Positions 1 through 11,440 of a stretch of DNA of 27,500 nt are shown piece after piece. Every line of letters starts with the position of its first letter. The stretch's first letter is position 1. Below the pieces are notes generated by a model. The model did not search any database and was not told the origin of the DNA. It worked only from the letters and a program-made list of their open reading frames with translations. The translations under genes and the position numbers were made by a program. The DNA is taken from contig JAPMOS010000048.1 in the NCBI GenBank assembly GCA_027972325.1, positions 1 to 27,500 of the forward strand. Reading direction: 5' to 3'. The DNA is from Paratrimastix pyriformis. Lineage: Eukaryota; Preaxostyla; Paratrimastigidae.

Positions 1-4
1 GAAC

Positions 5-827
5 GTGCCACCTCCCACGCTTGCCGTCGATCCGCGTAATCCACCCGTGGAACCCACAGACGAGATCGTGGAGATTGAGTTTGCGGACAAGGTGAAGCGC
101 AACATCAAGGCTTCGTGGCAACGTCAAGTACCGCTTCTCGCGTCGAGCAAGATCATGAGGAGCTCACTCAAGTTTGACCGTTACATCTTCCCCTTCTGAA
201 CGGCGACACGTTGCGCTGGAGTGAGGACGTGGGACAGCGCGAGCTCGGCGAGGGTAGAAGAGCTGCGCTGCTACGGAATGGCGCTTTCCGAAGCAACTCC
301 AGTCGGTCTCGGACGGCAGCGGCTTCACGCGCCAGATCAACAAGGTGCGCGACTATATCAACTCTCATGAGACCGCATGCTTCAACCGATCGTACCGAAA
401 CGCAACGACGCAGTTTGCCGCGCAATGGGACAAGTACGTCGCCGTCCTTGGCGCGAAGCTCCAATGCGAGAAGATGGAATCGCTCAAGTTCACGCTGCTC
501 CGTGATACGGTGGTGTCGAAGGATATCTACAGCCTGCTTGATCTCAACCTCAAGTATCGCAACGTCGTATATGAGTTCTTCGACTGGTTTGATGCGTTTG
601 TGATCAGAGGCGACAGGGAAGGACTGGTGCGGCGTACTGTGGATGTCGCGCTGAACATCGATATGAGTGTGTTGAATGGCGCCTCTGATGTGATGTCGAT
701 CGTGAACACCGTCTTGACGAGCTTCAAAGGGTCAAGCATCAACAAGGAGACGATCATCGCCAAGCTCGCAAGCACGCAAGTCAGTGAGCGTGGACAGGGT
801 GAGACATCGGAAACCCGCGACGGGTAA
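5..827 (+). pseudogene. Unrecognised leading genes of the fossil element
   Basis: Open stretches here encode soluble-looking protein with no family I recognise. The longest, in the second half of the interval, has no signal peptide or membrane segment and contains a mixed alpha-helical pattern rich in Asp, Val and Leu. Same-strand position ahead of the recombinase and polymerase suggests it belongs to the fossil element, possibly a structural or accessory protein. That role is inference only. The left end is cut by the window edge. Confidence 0.4.
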
Positions 828-1154
828 AACTGACCAGTTTTGGCGCCAAGTGCGTGCTGATTTTTTCGCGACACCAAAACACGAATGCTAAGATCACTCA
901 CCGGAGCGGTTCTTTATCAGCCGCCGAAGCCGAAAATTGTTGGCGCTGGTGGCCGGAAGGTCAAACCGTCCAGGTTCAATCCTCTCGATCGGCTCCAAAG
1001 CGGCCTCAGGGGAATCGGACTCATCATGATGGAGGCGCGTACGGCCGTGTCGTAGCGGCATCGAAGCGGTTTGATACCGCAGCAAGGCTTTACTATCAAG
1101 CAGCTTGGACTCCCGATCAGGAAGTGACTCGCAGGGAGGTCGAGCGAGAACTGA

Positions 1155-1980
1155 TTGCCCGAACAATGGCCTTGGCCCGTGCTCAAAACGAGCAGAAGCT
1201 CCCCGCGGTACCCGCCAGAAGTACGGCAGCAGATGAGCGCGGCATACCATCGCGTCTATGATTCCACCAAAGATAAAGCGGCTGCCATGCGGGCGATGCA
1301 AGAAATTTCCCGAGCGTATTGGACAGCCCAGCGCCACGGAATGGAGCCCGACGCGTACCGCAAATACAGGGCCGAGGAGCGGAAGAGAGCCAAGCAAGCC
1401 GAACGGGCAAAGACTGCACCTCTTCGGGCTCAACGCTCTGCCGCTCTTCGGGCATACGATGCACAGGTCGACCAACTGAAGAAGCGCTACAGTGAACTCT
1501 ACAGTCAGCCTGGCAAGACGGATATCGAGAAGAGGGCAATCTACAAGGAGTATATGGAGCGACGGAAAGCTATAGGACCAAACCCTCGAGCCAGGCGTCC
1601 CACTACGGTCCAGAATTACCTTCGGGGCATACCCAGTACACCAGCGGAGACAAGCAGAAGTTCGCCCAGAACGCTCTGGATGAAGAGGCGATGCTTGCGG
1701 CCCAATACGGTGCCGCGCTCAGAGCGCAGCCGGCTCGCACTGTGGTTGTAGGGGATGCGACGGCGACGCCCTCGCGGTCTTCTTGGCCTTCCCTTCTTTC
1801 TGTTGGGCCGGCGCCATCTGTCGCGAATTTGCCCATTATTCGCGCCGATGACTGGGAAGAACTAGCATCTCTTCCGGCGGCACCGGGACGCGCCAGGCGA
1901 GCAATGCCCCGGCTGGTAACTCCACCTCCGCCCCCAATCCCTCCTATACCGATGGCCCCGCCGCCACGATACACTTACAA
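1155..1980 (+). pseudogene. Unrecognised basic, coiled-coil-like gene of the fossil element
   Basis: The plus strand encodes a stretch rich in Arg, Lys, Ala and Glu with a strong helical, coiled-coil-like pattern (for example AERKRAKQAERAK-type runs), followed by a Pro-rich region near 1,900-1,960. I recognise no catalytic motif. Basic coiled-coil proteins are common among virion and DNA-binding proteins, but nothing here decides between them. It is part of the broken element and sits just ahead of the hairpin and AT-rich gap at 2,018-2,080. Confidence 0.4.
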
Positions 1981-2017
1981 GGGACGGATCTCGATGATGA
2001 CTAAAAACGTCTCCAAG

Positions 2018-2056
2018 ATTTGCCAATTTTTGTGGTTGGCAAATTCGAAATTTATC
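2018..2056 (+). promoter_or_regulatory. Inverted repeat and AT-rich leader before the 2081 ORF
   Basis: A perfect 9-bp inverted repeat (ATTTGCCAA at 2018-2026, TTGGCAAAT at 2036-2044, 9-nt loop) overlaps an AT-rich block, AAATTCGAAATTTATC at 2041-2056. A near copy of that block, AAATTCCGAAATTCATC, lies at 4159-4175 before the next gene start. Each block is followed by an ATG (2081 and 4225). This suggests an inter-gene signal of the element: a promoter, a 3'-end hairpin, or both. Confidence 0.45.
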
Positions 2057-2080
2057 TAACCAACCAAAACACAAACCACA

Positions 2081-2692
2081 ATGGAGCCTCAAATCAATCT
2101 CTCGCAGATCTCGAAGGCCGCGATCCGTAAGCTGCAGAAGTATCTCAAGACGGTTGGCTACCCTATTCCGACGATGGCCAGCAACGGAGATCTCGCACTC
2201 AAGGCGATCAGCAAATCGGGAATCCAATGGGACTGGTCTCTTATCAAGGCTTCGGATGGGATCACACTCGCGTCGTTCACCACCAACACAGCGATCGACG
2301 ACTTTTTGGCCAGGGCGAATCAAGGTGACCCAGCGGGAAACGCTTTCTCATCTCCCGCCGCCATTGAACCGAGAAGTTGCGCCGATTGCTCCCCGCAGCC
2401 AGAACGGCCGGTCCTGCCGCCGATTCCAGCCCGATCCCAGCCCCGATTCCAGAACTTCCTCGTCGGCCAGGTCGTCCAAGTAGTACCAGACGCGGTTGTT
2501 CCTGAGCCAGAAGTGCCACGTCCAGTGGAGATTACGGTGGAGAGGGAACTGACGCCATTGGAGAAGCTCACTGAGACAATCGCAACAATGTCCACGGAAA
2601 TGCGCGAAATGCGGGAAGAGATGAGAATGATGTACGAAAATATTATTGATCGAATTGGAGTATTTCAGGTTGCCCAGCGGCTGCTAACTTAG
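2081..2692 (+). CDS. Unrecognised 203-residue ORF with Pro-rich linker and C-terminal coiled coil
   Basis: The ATG at 2081 follows an AT-rich leader and opens 203 residues. The first 80 or so residues look globular (Ile/Leu/Lys-rich). They are followed by a Pro/Arg-rich linker at residues 90-150 and then a Met/Glu-rich coiled coil at about 165-195 (EMREMREEMRMMYE). I do not recognise the family. The coiled coil suggests oligomerisation. It lies directly before the recombinase region and probably belongs to the fossil element. Confidence 0.45.
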   Translation: MEPQINLSQISKAAIRKLQKYLKTVGYPIPTMASNGDLALKAISKSGIQWDWSLIKASDGITLASFTTNTAIDDFLARANQGDPAGNAFSSPAAIEPRSCADCSPQPERPVLPPIPARSQPRFQNFLVGQVVQVVPDAVVPEPEVPRPVEITVERELTPLEKLTETIATMSTEMREMREEMRMMYENIIDRIGVFQVAQRLLT

Positions 2693-2739
2693 AAGAGCCA
2701 GACGAGGAAACGGAAGAAGAACAAGAAGATCTTGAAGCC

Positions 2740-4160
2740 GTGCCAGAGGATGCAGAAGACCCGGCAACGACAATTGTCGAGAACGAAGAAACAAAACGCC
2801 TGCTCGGAGATTGGACCAAACGTTTCGCCTTCAATCAGAACGGCGAACTCATATGTTTGCGCTGCGGATGGGCCTCGAAGGGCGTCACCTGGAAAAGCGG
2901 AGTCAAGTCTGTGAGAACCGGATGCTCTCGCCATTCAAGCAGCCATCCCGAGCCGCAACTCGTTGGCAGTGTTATGCACGATGAAAGGGCCGGAAGACGT
3001 TTCGCCACACGGAATCAGACAGATCAACAAGGTGGTTGCGTCTGCCGAAATTGTGGCTGCCCCGTCCGGGATCAAGTACCAAGATACCACACGCGAGATG
3101 TACCTCACCAACGTGAGGCGAGTGCTCTCGAGATTGCCAAAAGAGTATCGGACGAAGGAATTCTTCAAGGCAACGGATCAGGTGCGCGCAGCCATCGTCG
3201 CGAAGGACCTTTCCAGGTCAACTCAAAGCAGTCTGGCCGCGGCCGTCAACGGTGGGTCCAGAACTTTGATGGGCGGGTGTCGGAGATGAGGAAGTACAAA
3301 GAATTTTACGGCAGGCTCCTATCCGAGCTCAAGGACACCGAGTTGCGCCAGGAACGCTGACCGCGAAACAAATGGCCCACTGGGTCAGATACGAAGAGTT
3401 GGTGAGAAAAGCAAGAGAGATTGAAGCAGTATCAGGAGGAACTCGCCGGTGAACGCGCCGCTCAAGCAGTTGCTCGATGACCCAAACAACGTTGACTTTG
3501 ATCACGCGCCGCCGCGTATCGGGGATCGAATGAAGAACGCAACAAAATATGCCTTGACAACCGCGCTGTACGTCTTGCTCCCGCCTCTTCGCGACAAGGA
3601 TACATTCATGCTCGACAAACACCCGCCCGCAGACGGATCTACGAGGGTAAATTGGATTGACTGGAATAAGCATTTGATGGTGCGCAATGTGTACAAGACA
3701 GCTGGTAGGTATAAGACAACGGAGATTGCGTTACCGACACAACTTTACGAGCTCTTCCGTGCACAGGCGCACGTAACCGGAAATTCGACAGACATTCTCA
3801 TACCAAGTCCGCGGGGGAAGAGATACACAACGCAGTTTGGCCTCCTGATTGAAAGCGCGTTCGGTCTTGCGGGCTTGAATATTGATACAATCCGTTTGGT
3901 GTTTGCGACCACATTCGGCGAAGAGTTCCGGCACAACCACGATCTCTACTGAGATCTCACGGATTATGGGACATGGGACAGAAATGCACGAGTCGCACTA
4001 TATCAAGCGAAGCTATATTGACGAAGGTGGCGCTGTTGTTGACCTTCCGGCAGAATTCTTCCGGCAAAACCAAACTGAACTCGCGCCGTGGCGCGAAGCC
4101 ATGGGCGAGGCTCAAGAGGTGCAGCGCAGACTCACTCAAGCAGCTCCACCCTCATCCTAA
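2740..4160 (+). pseudogene. Tyrosine recombinase (integrase) region of the fossil element
   Basis: A short zinc-knuckle-like segment (CLRCGW, about 2856) is followed by a helical core-binding-like stretch (about 3090-3230). A catalytic-domain-like stretch follows, with an LPPLRDKD segment near 3583-3605 and the terminal G-H-G-T-E...H-Y pattern with the candidate nucleophile Tyr near 3999. Tyrosine recombinases cut and rejoin DNA through a covalent 3'-phosphotyrosine and integrate cryptons, virophages and many Polinton-like viruses. Fit to the family is good in the catalytic part and weaker in the N-terminal part. The region is broken. It marks the element as integrating by a tyrosine enzyme and not a retroviral-type integrase. 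Confidence 0.65.
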
Positions 4161-4224
4161 ATTCCGAAATTCATCGAAAATTTGGGAAATCCGAATTGCC
4201 ATATTTTTGGTCCTCTAAAACCAG

Positions 4225-7200
4225 ATGCAAAACCTCGTTGTTGAGTTTACTCGCCTCGTGACCGGATTCGATGAGGGTTTCGGGGCGAATTTGACGAAGC
4301 TGTGCTCCGAGAAAAGTGTCCAAATCGCGCGACAGGAAACAATACATGAAGGTCGTTCACCCGCTGCTTGCCCGATACGCCAAATGGGTCGTGGAGCATG
4401 GCAAGTGCGGTACGGAAACGGCCCTTCCCCCATATCAGCCTCCGGCGGCACCTGTCGTTGAGAGCTCCGAAGAACCGATGGGAGCTACCATTACTCGGAC
4501 AGAGACGAGCCAGCGTGCCGTCAGGAACGAGATCAAGATGCTTTTCGACATTGACGCGACGCGTGAACCGCTGCGCCAGACGTACAGCAATGCACTCGTC
4601 TTCAGGAACGCGTTCTACTTCGTCCGCCAAGATGGCAAGATTGAGTACCGCCAGTCCATTCCGTTCGACCCAGCGCTCCAACAGGAAGACTGCTTCCGCG
4701 CCAGCCAAGAGAAGCAACGCGACGTCCTGGAAAAGGCCATCAACGAATTCGATATCCAGTTCCATCTCGGTGAAATCGCGATGGTGGCGTACGATATTGA
4801 GACGTACTCTTCCACCCCGGTGTTCCTCTTCCAGATGATCCTCTCGCGCACATCGGCATGATCTGCGCCGCGTACTCATTCAACGGCGTGACGGAGAAAC
4901 ATGCATTCTTGTGGGAAGGCGAGGTGCCGCTCGAGTTGGATTCCGCGAGGCTCCCGGCAAACGTCGCCGTGCACGTCGACTCGTCTGAAGCGGGGATGCT
5001 GTGCCTTCATCAGCTGGGTCCGGTCAAAGAGCGCCGAGCGAGAGATCATCCTCGTGGGATGGAACAGTAACCAGCAGCCGTTTCAACAAATCAAAAGAAG
5101 GCAGATGAGCCGGAGAATACGCGGCCGGCAGGCTACGATTACCCGTGGATCATGAAGCGATGCGGCGCCTTTCTCAAACTCAAATGGCGGCTCCATACAA
5201 GGGCTCGGGCCTCGCTTACGTCTACAGCTCACTGTTCGGCCTCCGTGTCCACATGGTTGATATGATGTACTGGGCGAAGAGTCAATATCGTCCAGGTGAC
5301 GCCCCGATAACTTAGCGCTGGACACGATTCTGGGTGCACTCAAGCTACCGCTCAAGCAGCGTCACAACATGAGCTACGCTGTGATGAACAAGATCATGAT
5401 GGACCCGAATGCGGCAACGGAGAACCCGAGCATTGCCTCGAAAACATCATCCGCTACTGCGTCTACGATGCCGAAGCAGTCCTCCACATCGCCGACAAGA
5501 TGGACTATCTCGAGAAGATGCGATGCTTCATTGAGGTGACGGGAATTACGCTCTCAACCTATTTCACGCGCACACAGGCAGCGTGGGGTATGATGAAGCC
5601 TCGCACAGCCTGGCGATGCCGTGACCATGTCTCGCTCAAATGGAATTATGGGGAGCTCGGCGAGAAGAATGGCAAGTATAAAGGTGCCGTCAACTGGTCG
5701 GAGAACAATGATCTGGCGGACACGCCGTGCATGATGTTTGACTTCGCTGGACTTTATCCATCGATGATGCGCGCCTACGCAGTCTCTCCGTTTTCGTACG
5801 TAGCAACGGTGGATGACCTCGCTGAAGTCTATCAAGACGGCCATCACACCCGGAGAACACAACTTTCGTGCGCAATCCGACGGAGCAGGAGGTGGAGGCA
5901 AGAAGTCAAACAAGGGCGTGACCAACCCACTCACATTGTTCCGCGAAGATATCCTGAAACAATACACCGTCTTTGAGATCCGCGAGCACGACCCGTTTCT
6001 CGACACCGTGTCGGACTTCGTCGATCAGCGCAGCCACCACAAGGCACTTCTGAAGGATGCCCGGAAACGGAACGATGCCGCCGGCGTCAAGTATCACAAC
6101 ACCATGCAGTACTGCTTCAAGATCATGGCGAACAGTCTCTATGGGCTCTTGGGCTCCCCTTTGCATGCTACATGTTCAACGAAAAGTGTGCCGCAGCAGT
6201 AACGACCGCCGCCCGTGATGCTATCATGCGCGCGAGTTCGATCGCATCATCCTACGGCAAACGACTCTTCATTGACACTGACTCCACTGCCGTGCAACTT
6301 GCCCAGGAGCATCAGCCACCACTCGACTTCAGCACACAGGCAGGCGTCGATGCATTTAATGGGTGGGTGGCGCGTATGCAGACCGAGATCAACAGCCAGC
6401 AGCAGAGCTACATCGAGGTCAACATGTTCCCGAGCGCACATCTCCGGTACATCTCCTTCGCTTTCGAGGCAGTGTTCACGCGAGCCTTCTTCGCCCAGCG
6501 CGACCTACTTCAAGCTCCAGATTCCTGGCGACGGGGTGAAGGTGGGTGTTGAGCCCGAGTTCAGCTACAGGGATGCCAATTCGCGATACAGACCGCTTAC
6601 GTGCGTGACAGGACGCTGACTTTGCTTCGTCGTCTTCTCGAGATTCCAGCCGCCAAGCACCCGAGTGCCTTGCCCGTTTCTACGCCGAGGAGGAGCGCAA
6701 CTGCCGCGAGAATATTCTCCTGTACGCACGCAAGCAGAAATTGAGCGGAAAGGACAGAAAGGTTAAGTCATTGCTTGCGCGTTTCCCAGACCTGAAGAAC
6801 CAGGACTTCTGCCGCATCGTACGGATCAACCACAGCGGCAAGTCAGGTAGCGACGCGTGGGCGCCAATCGACGAGGAGCACATACCCGCGGGAATCAACA
6901 TCGTGGACACTCTCATCCAGGCGTACAGCAGCAACATCTCGCGCTACTTCCCCATCTGGAAGCTGATCACGCCCAAGAGCCAGACATTCACAGAGAAGGG
7001 CGGCGAGATCCTCGACCGTTCTGAACTCATGTTCCAAGTGGAGACGTTGGGAGGCAAACGGACCATGCGCAATGCATCAGCCGACGAGATCGAAGAGCTG
7101 CTTCTCAGCGGGCGCGATAAGCAAACGGTCCACGAGATCATCGGGTCACAGAGCACAAGGCGTACTTCGACATTGAGTCCGCTGGTCGCATTCCCATCGC

Positions 7201-7245
7201 CGGTATCATCGCTGCCGTTGAGCGCATCCTGGGGAAGGTGGTGAC
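4225..7245 (+). pseudogene. Family-B DNA polymerase region of the fossil element
   Basis: Landmarks of a family-B replicative polymerase appear in the right order: Exo I (YDIETYS, about 4791), a GYDYPWI Exo II-like segment (about 5135), an Exo III-like YCVYDAE (about 5455), motif A (FDFAGLYPS, about 5740), motif B (KIMANSLYG, about 6118) and motif C (IDTDS, about 6271). These motifs bind the two catalytic metals and the incoming nucleotide and provide 3'-5' proofreading. The region is of normal size for viral PolB. An AT-rich leader precedes it. It is broken several times. I cannot assign it to the protein-primed or RNA-primed group by eye. Confidence 0.85.
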
Positions 7246-7249
7246 GTGT

Positions 7250-7900
7250 TATAGCGCATGTGGGCCCAGAAGCAGAGCTATCACCTTGTGTGCAATGTTG
7301 TCGTGACCCGCCGCTTCAACCTCGTCCTCGCGAACTACCTCAGCAACGTCTGTGGCTTTGATTGCGTCGATACGGGAGTCTACAGCAAGGATCACTGCAT
7401 GCGGTGCTTCACGCAAGACAAGATCGTGACCGTGGATGGGCAGCGGTGTTTTGATCACCGTGTTGTCCATTTGCCCAGTGACCCCGAATGCGAGCACGTC
7501 ACGGAAGAACAGCTGCTGTCCTCACTCATAACGTACACGTGCGACGTCCCCAACTTTGACATGCAAGCAATGGACTTCTCCGAGAATCTAATCAATGTGC
7601 CCGAGATGCGCTTCTCTGTGGAGGGCAGCAACTTGCCCGTAAGTCTCAAAAATATCTCGAGGATGTGTTTGGTGAGTATGAGGTGCAGGAGGCTGGTGAC
7701 GACAGACTGCGTATCGCCCGAAGCATCCGTATCACTGCCGCATCTGCGACCGAGAGCACGGCAAGGATGGAGGTTGGATCTCGCGCAGCGCCACGTCGTA
7801 CCTGTTCCATTGTTCACGCAACCATGAGAAAGACAAGTATGAGCGCTTTGAAGTGGCTTCCTCGGTGACGTTCCATCAGAAGCTTCAAGCATACGCAGAG
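7250..7900 (+). pseudogene. Herpesvirus UL52-like primase region of the fossil element
   Basis: A segment reading ...VDTGVYSKDHCMRCF (about 7365-7410) resembles the D-x-x-V-Y...R core of UL52-type archaeo-eukaryotic primases. A Cys/His cluster follows (CRICDREHGK and FHCSRNHEK patterns, about 7725-7840), like the zinc site at the C-terminus of that family. Primases of this type make RNA primers for PolB replication, and in several DNA viruses they are fused or adjacent to a helicase, as here. It lies between the polymerase and the helicase on the same strand. It is broken. The call rests on short motifs only. Confidence 0.5.
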
Positions 7901-9200
7901 AGTGCCCTCCCTTTGTGCACGACCACCGCGCGGACGAGTTCCTCACATTCGATCCCGTGAAGCCACTCACGTGTGTGAAGGCGCGAATGGGTAGTGGGAA
8001 GACACAAACTTGACACGCATCCTCACACATGAGCAGCCCAACAGCAAGGTGGTGATGATCTCGTCGCCGCACACTCGCCTTTGACTTCATGAAGCGTTAC
8101 CAGGCAGAGGGCAGTCCCCTTCGAGTCATACCTGGACATCAAGGAGCACGACATCTCAGTCCGCCGCCACCCACGTCTCATCATCCAGATCGACAGCTTG
8201 GGACGCATCATCGCGCACGACTTGGGGCGCAAACCGCAGAACAAAACCCATCGACTTCCTCATTCTTGACGAGGTGGAGAGCCTTCTCAACCAACTGAAG
8301 AGCGCGAACAACACAAAGTCGTGCAGGTGCTGCGCGAGCTGATGGTCCACGCGCACAAAGTGGTGGCAATGGATGGACTCCAAGACTCCACCGTGCGAAT
8401 GCTTGAGGTGCTGTGCGGATGTCCCGCCGAGCGCATCGAGTTCAACAAGGACATGCCCGAGTATCACGTGAAGACGGTGCAGACAATGTTCAAGCAGAGC
8501 AAGGAGAACAGGGGACTGACCTTCGTCACGGAGACCATCGCAAGGATGCTCGCCGAGGGAAAACGCGTCGCCTGCTTCATGTCGATCCGGAAGGTCATGG
8601 AGTCAGTCAAGGCGTACATCAGCGAGACGATGCCCGACGTCAAGATCATGACGTTCAGCGGGAAGGACAAAGAGATGCAAGAGACGGAGACTGAGGGTGT
8701 TCGAGTCCCACTACAAGCAGAAGCGCACCGTCATCTCGGGCGACATCAACGAACACTTGGTGCGCCACGACATCCGACTTTATGTACACCAGCACTATCA
8801 CTGCGGGCGTGGACATCAACGTGCCCCACTTCGACACATTCGTGCACGTGCTCAGCAGCAACATGAACCCAATCGAGACGGCGCAGGCCATCTTCCGTGT
8901 CCGCAATTACAAGCAGAGGGCAGGCATCATCGCATATCAGCGCGGCAATGGGGCATGCGACACACAGACCTTGGAGCAGCTGATGGCGTTGGGCAACACG
9001 GTGGAGAGCGCGTTCGCCTGCGGCCGGTGGACCCTCCCGCAACAAGTCCTTGCCATGTTGGGAGCGCGACATACAGAACTGGTGAGTAAGGCGATGGAGT
9101 TCATCGTATCAGCCCTCAAACAGCATCACTACACCCTGGAGTTCACGGACCTGGTGAAACCGAGATCGCCCCAGTCGCCTTGGCCGAGCAGCACATGGAC
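7900..9200 (+). pseudogene. Origin-binding-protein-like (UL9/OBP) superfamily-2 helicase region
   Basis: A Walker A motif (ARMGSGKT, about 7983), a Walker B/DEAD-like LILDEVES (about 8258), and late helicase motifs (TSTITAGVDINVPHFD, about 8785; AQAIFRVR, about 8881) are in the right order for a superfamily-2 helicase. The AGVDINVPHFD...QAIFRVR combination resembles the herpesvirus origin-binding protein UL9 and its relatives in large DNA viruses. Such helicases recognise and open the replication origin. Together with polymerase and primase this makes a full replication module. It is broken several times. Confidence 0.6.
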
Positions 9201-10023
9201 CAGCGCATCATCACTCTTCTGGGTTGGGCCAAAAGCGCAGAAGGTGTATGGGACCAACATCGGACCTGGGCCCCGGCGCCAGAGAGCTCGCCCACCTCGG
9301 GCAGCAGAACGACGCCGCGCATCTTGTGGCCTGCACGGACCCCTATTCGAGGAAAAGGACGCATGGGCTGTGATGGTGCGCGATCTTGGGATGGAGCCGG
9401 GGAGGGCTGGACATTGCGCCGGATGATGTGGAGCGATACCACAACAAGGAGACACGCAGCGCCTACCACAAACTCATCCGTGCACAAGCAGAGCGGGGGC
9501 CCGCGGCAATCACACGAGGGTCGTCATGCTGCGGCATGCGCATGATAAGTGTACGGGGGCGGCGACGGTCACAACACTCCCGAAGGCACCCGACCAGATA
9601 TCGGGAGGCAGATACAGACCGTGGCGGGCCGCACAATCGAGGCCGTGAATGGGGAAGGCGCAGCCCAAGCAGCTGGCTTCATCACGATCGGGCAGAGGTC
9701 CGTGGTACCCCAGCTGACCCGCGCCGTCGACTTGGAAATAGCGGAAAGGATAATTGAGATTGGGCGTGAAGGGGATGACGCTGACCTTCAGTCAGAGCAA
9801 AGAGCTCCAGAATGCTGCTGCGAACGCAGCCCTTGAGTACCTAGAGACGAGAAAAGATGATCTGAAGCGGCTGCATATCATCTCGAGGTGGGACAGACGA
9901 AATGCCCATCATACCATCGTGAGCGTTCTGGAACGAGTCGGTCATCCGGTGAGCAAGCCGAAGCCAGAAAGAAAACGCGTCGGCGGTGAACTCGTACGAT
10001 TCTACACAGTGGATCTTGAATAA
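9200..10023 (+). pseudogene. Unrecognised trailing genes of the fossil element
   Basis: The plus strand continues with short coding-like stretches. The last, about 9,770-10,023, is a basic stretch containing a helix-turn-helix-like segment (HHTIVSVLERVGHPVS) and ending cleanly at 10,023. It has no family I recognise. Position suggests the tail of the helicase protein and a small DNA-binding protein of the same element; both are inference. Confidence 0.35.
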
Positions 10024-10719
10024 AAGGCAAGCAAATCGTTTTCCGGGCAGACCAAACGATAGTGGATAGAACCCTGGCTGCGGTGGGTTGACGGCAAAAG
10101 CCAGCGCCTCGCACGGAACCGAAACTTAACGGAATCGACTGACGAATGCCGGGCGTTTCCGAGTAATTGTGAAGTGATGGTAAAGGATCGCCATGCAGAA
10201 GTTCCGAGCCGAGTGCACCAGATGCAAGTTTTCCTGACCAAACGCTGTTTTTTGCTATTCTGGTACTCACCTATTTTGGGGCAATATCGTGGTGAAGAGA
10301 GATCTCCAGCATCTCTTTCTAGTACCGAAACGTATCGAGCTGAAGCAAATCGAACTCTGCCGGCGTCTCAAATGCGGCAGGGGTAATGTAGACTCGATTT
10401 TCTCTGCTCCGCTCGGTTTTGCGGAGCTTATTGCACGAGATCAAGTTGAGTTGAGTCTTTCTTGTTTTGCTCATCATTCTTACACGAGGAGAGCATTTCC
10501 ATACGTTTTGCGGAGGTGCCTTCAACGTTCTTCTCGGATCCATTTTTTTGTGCAGACGACTTCGGCGACGTGATCGTACCGTTTCTCGTATTGTTCTTGG
10601 AACGGTTTGTGGGTTTTTGACACGATCTCGCAAGGTCTCTTCTCTCCGCCGAAAACTCCGAAGGTCAGAGCAGAGCCTCACTTCCCCTGGTCAATCATTC
10701 GCCGGACCGCACATTTCTA
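10024..10719. other. Non-coding stretch
   Basis: About 700 bases without a convincing gene. Open frames here are short, overlap on both strands and lack any motif. It ends at the TATA box at 10,721 and is probably the 5' flank of the small ORF at 10,820. Confidence 0.5.
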
Positions 10720-10720
10720 C

Positions 10721-10727
10721 TATATAT
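10721..10727 (+). promoter_or_regulatory. TATA box upstream of the small ORF at 10820
   Basis: TATATAT at 10,721-10,727 lies about 93 bases before the first ATG of the next ORF. The intervening leader is rich in CAAC/ACAAC, like the leader before the 2081 ORF. This supports a Pol II-type promoter, though there is no transcript evidence. Confidence 0.45.
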
Positions 10728-10819
10728 GGGCGCCGACTTTTCTGGACTCAACCGAAATTACAAACACAACAACCAAGGTTCGTTCATCTTTCCTTCAGTC
10801 CAACTCACGCAACCACAGT

Positions 10820-11203
10820 ATGGAAACGCAAGTTGAGAACATGCACATCGCTGCTGCCGATCCCGTTGTGCGAGCTGATCCCATTGTGCCCGCCGACGCC
10901 GCTACCACCCTCGACAACTTCGGGTACGATTTCAACTTTGACGCGTTCGTGGGAGCCGTCAACACTGTGGATAGCACGTTGATCGGTGCCAAGATCACGC
11001 TCAAGAAGCTAACGGATCGTGCAACCTGTCCTTCGTCCGTTTGCGACGCCGTGAACCTCTTCAGTCTGCGTTTGAACTCTCCAACATTCCCCGATGTTCG
11101 TGTATCAGAACTCGGACTGAAGTCTCTCACTGACCTCTGCAAAGCCGCGGCAGAAATGGACAACGAGGCCTATGCGACGCCTGCCGGACCGTCAAGGGCA
11201 TGA
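10820..11203 (+). CDS. Unrecognised 127-residue acidic protein
   Basis: The ATG at 10,820 is the first after a TATA box and a CA-rich leader, and opens 127 residues. The N-terminal 40 residues are Ala/Asp/Val/Pro-rich. The middle is helical (FDAFVGAVNTVDSTLIGAK), and a second helical part follows at 75-115. No catalytic motif, signal peptide or membrane segment is seen. It may be the last gene of the fossil element or an independent gene. A basic, Gly-His-rich coding-like stretch follows up to about 11,336. Confidence 0.4.
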   Translation: METQVENMHIAAADPVVRADPIVPADAATTLDNFGYDFNFDAFVGAVNTVDSTLIGAKITLKKLTDRATCPSSVCDAVNLFSLRLNSPTFPDVRVSELGLKSLTDLCKAAAEMDNEAYATPAGPSRA

Positions 11204-11419
11204 AGGACCTCATCGACCAACAGACCGAAGCAACCACGGCGGATCTTTTCAAGGAACGTCCGAAGCGCCGTCACCGCCGCGACTCAGATGAGATTGAAGG
11301 ACACGGCCACGCCGAAGGACACGGCCACGCCTGAAAGCTGAGACAGCAGCGCGATGCCGAGGAGAAGGACAAGTGTTTATACGTTACGAGGCAAGAGGGC
11401 TGCTGGAGGCAGTCGCGGG

Positions 11420-11440
11420 GAGGCTGCTTCAGGCAGCCTC
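11420..11440. repeat. Short hairpin
   Basis: An 8-bp inverted repeat (GAGGCTGC at 11,420-11,427 and GCAGCCTC at 11,433-11,440) with a 5-nt loop follows the small coding region. It could form an RNA hairpin near a 3' end. Its function is unknown. Confidence 0.4.

Larger units (their letters stand above)
1..10023 (+). mobile_element. Fossil virus-like DNA element (tyrosine recombinase + PolB + primase/helicase)
   Basis: The plus strand of the left 10 kb carries, in order, unrecognised small genes, a tyrosine recombinase, a family-B DNA polymerase, a UL52-like primase region and an OBP-like helicase. This is a self-replicating, integrating virus-like module. The left end lies outside the window; the right end is uncertain and could extend to about 11.3-12.1 kb. 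No terminal inverted repeats are recognised. No capsid or packaging ATPase was recognised, so whether it belongs to a capsid-bearing lineage is open. It is broken, with roughly 15 to 20 breaks, yet the polymerase and helicase motifs remain readable, which suggests moderate age. It lacks the GTCYGY introns of the host gene further right. Confidence 0.75.

Noticed and set aside
10024-10719. Short ORFs on both strands
   Set aside because: They overlap each other, lack motifs and have no consistent start context.
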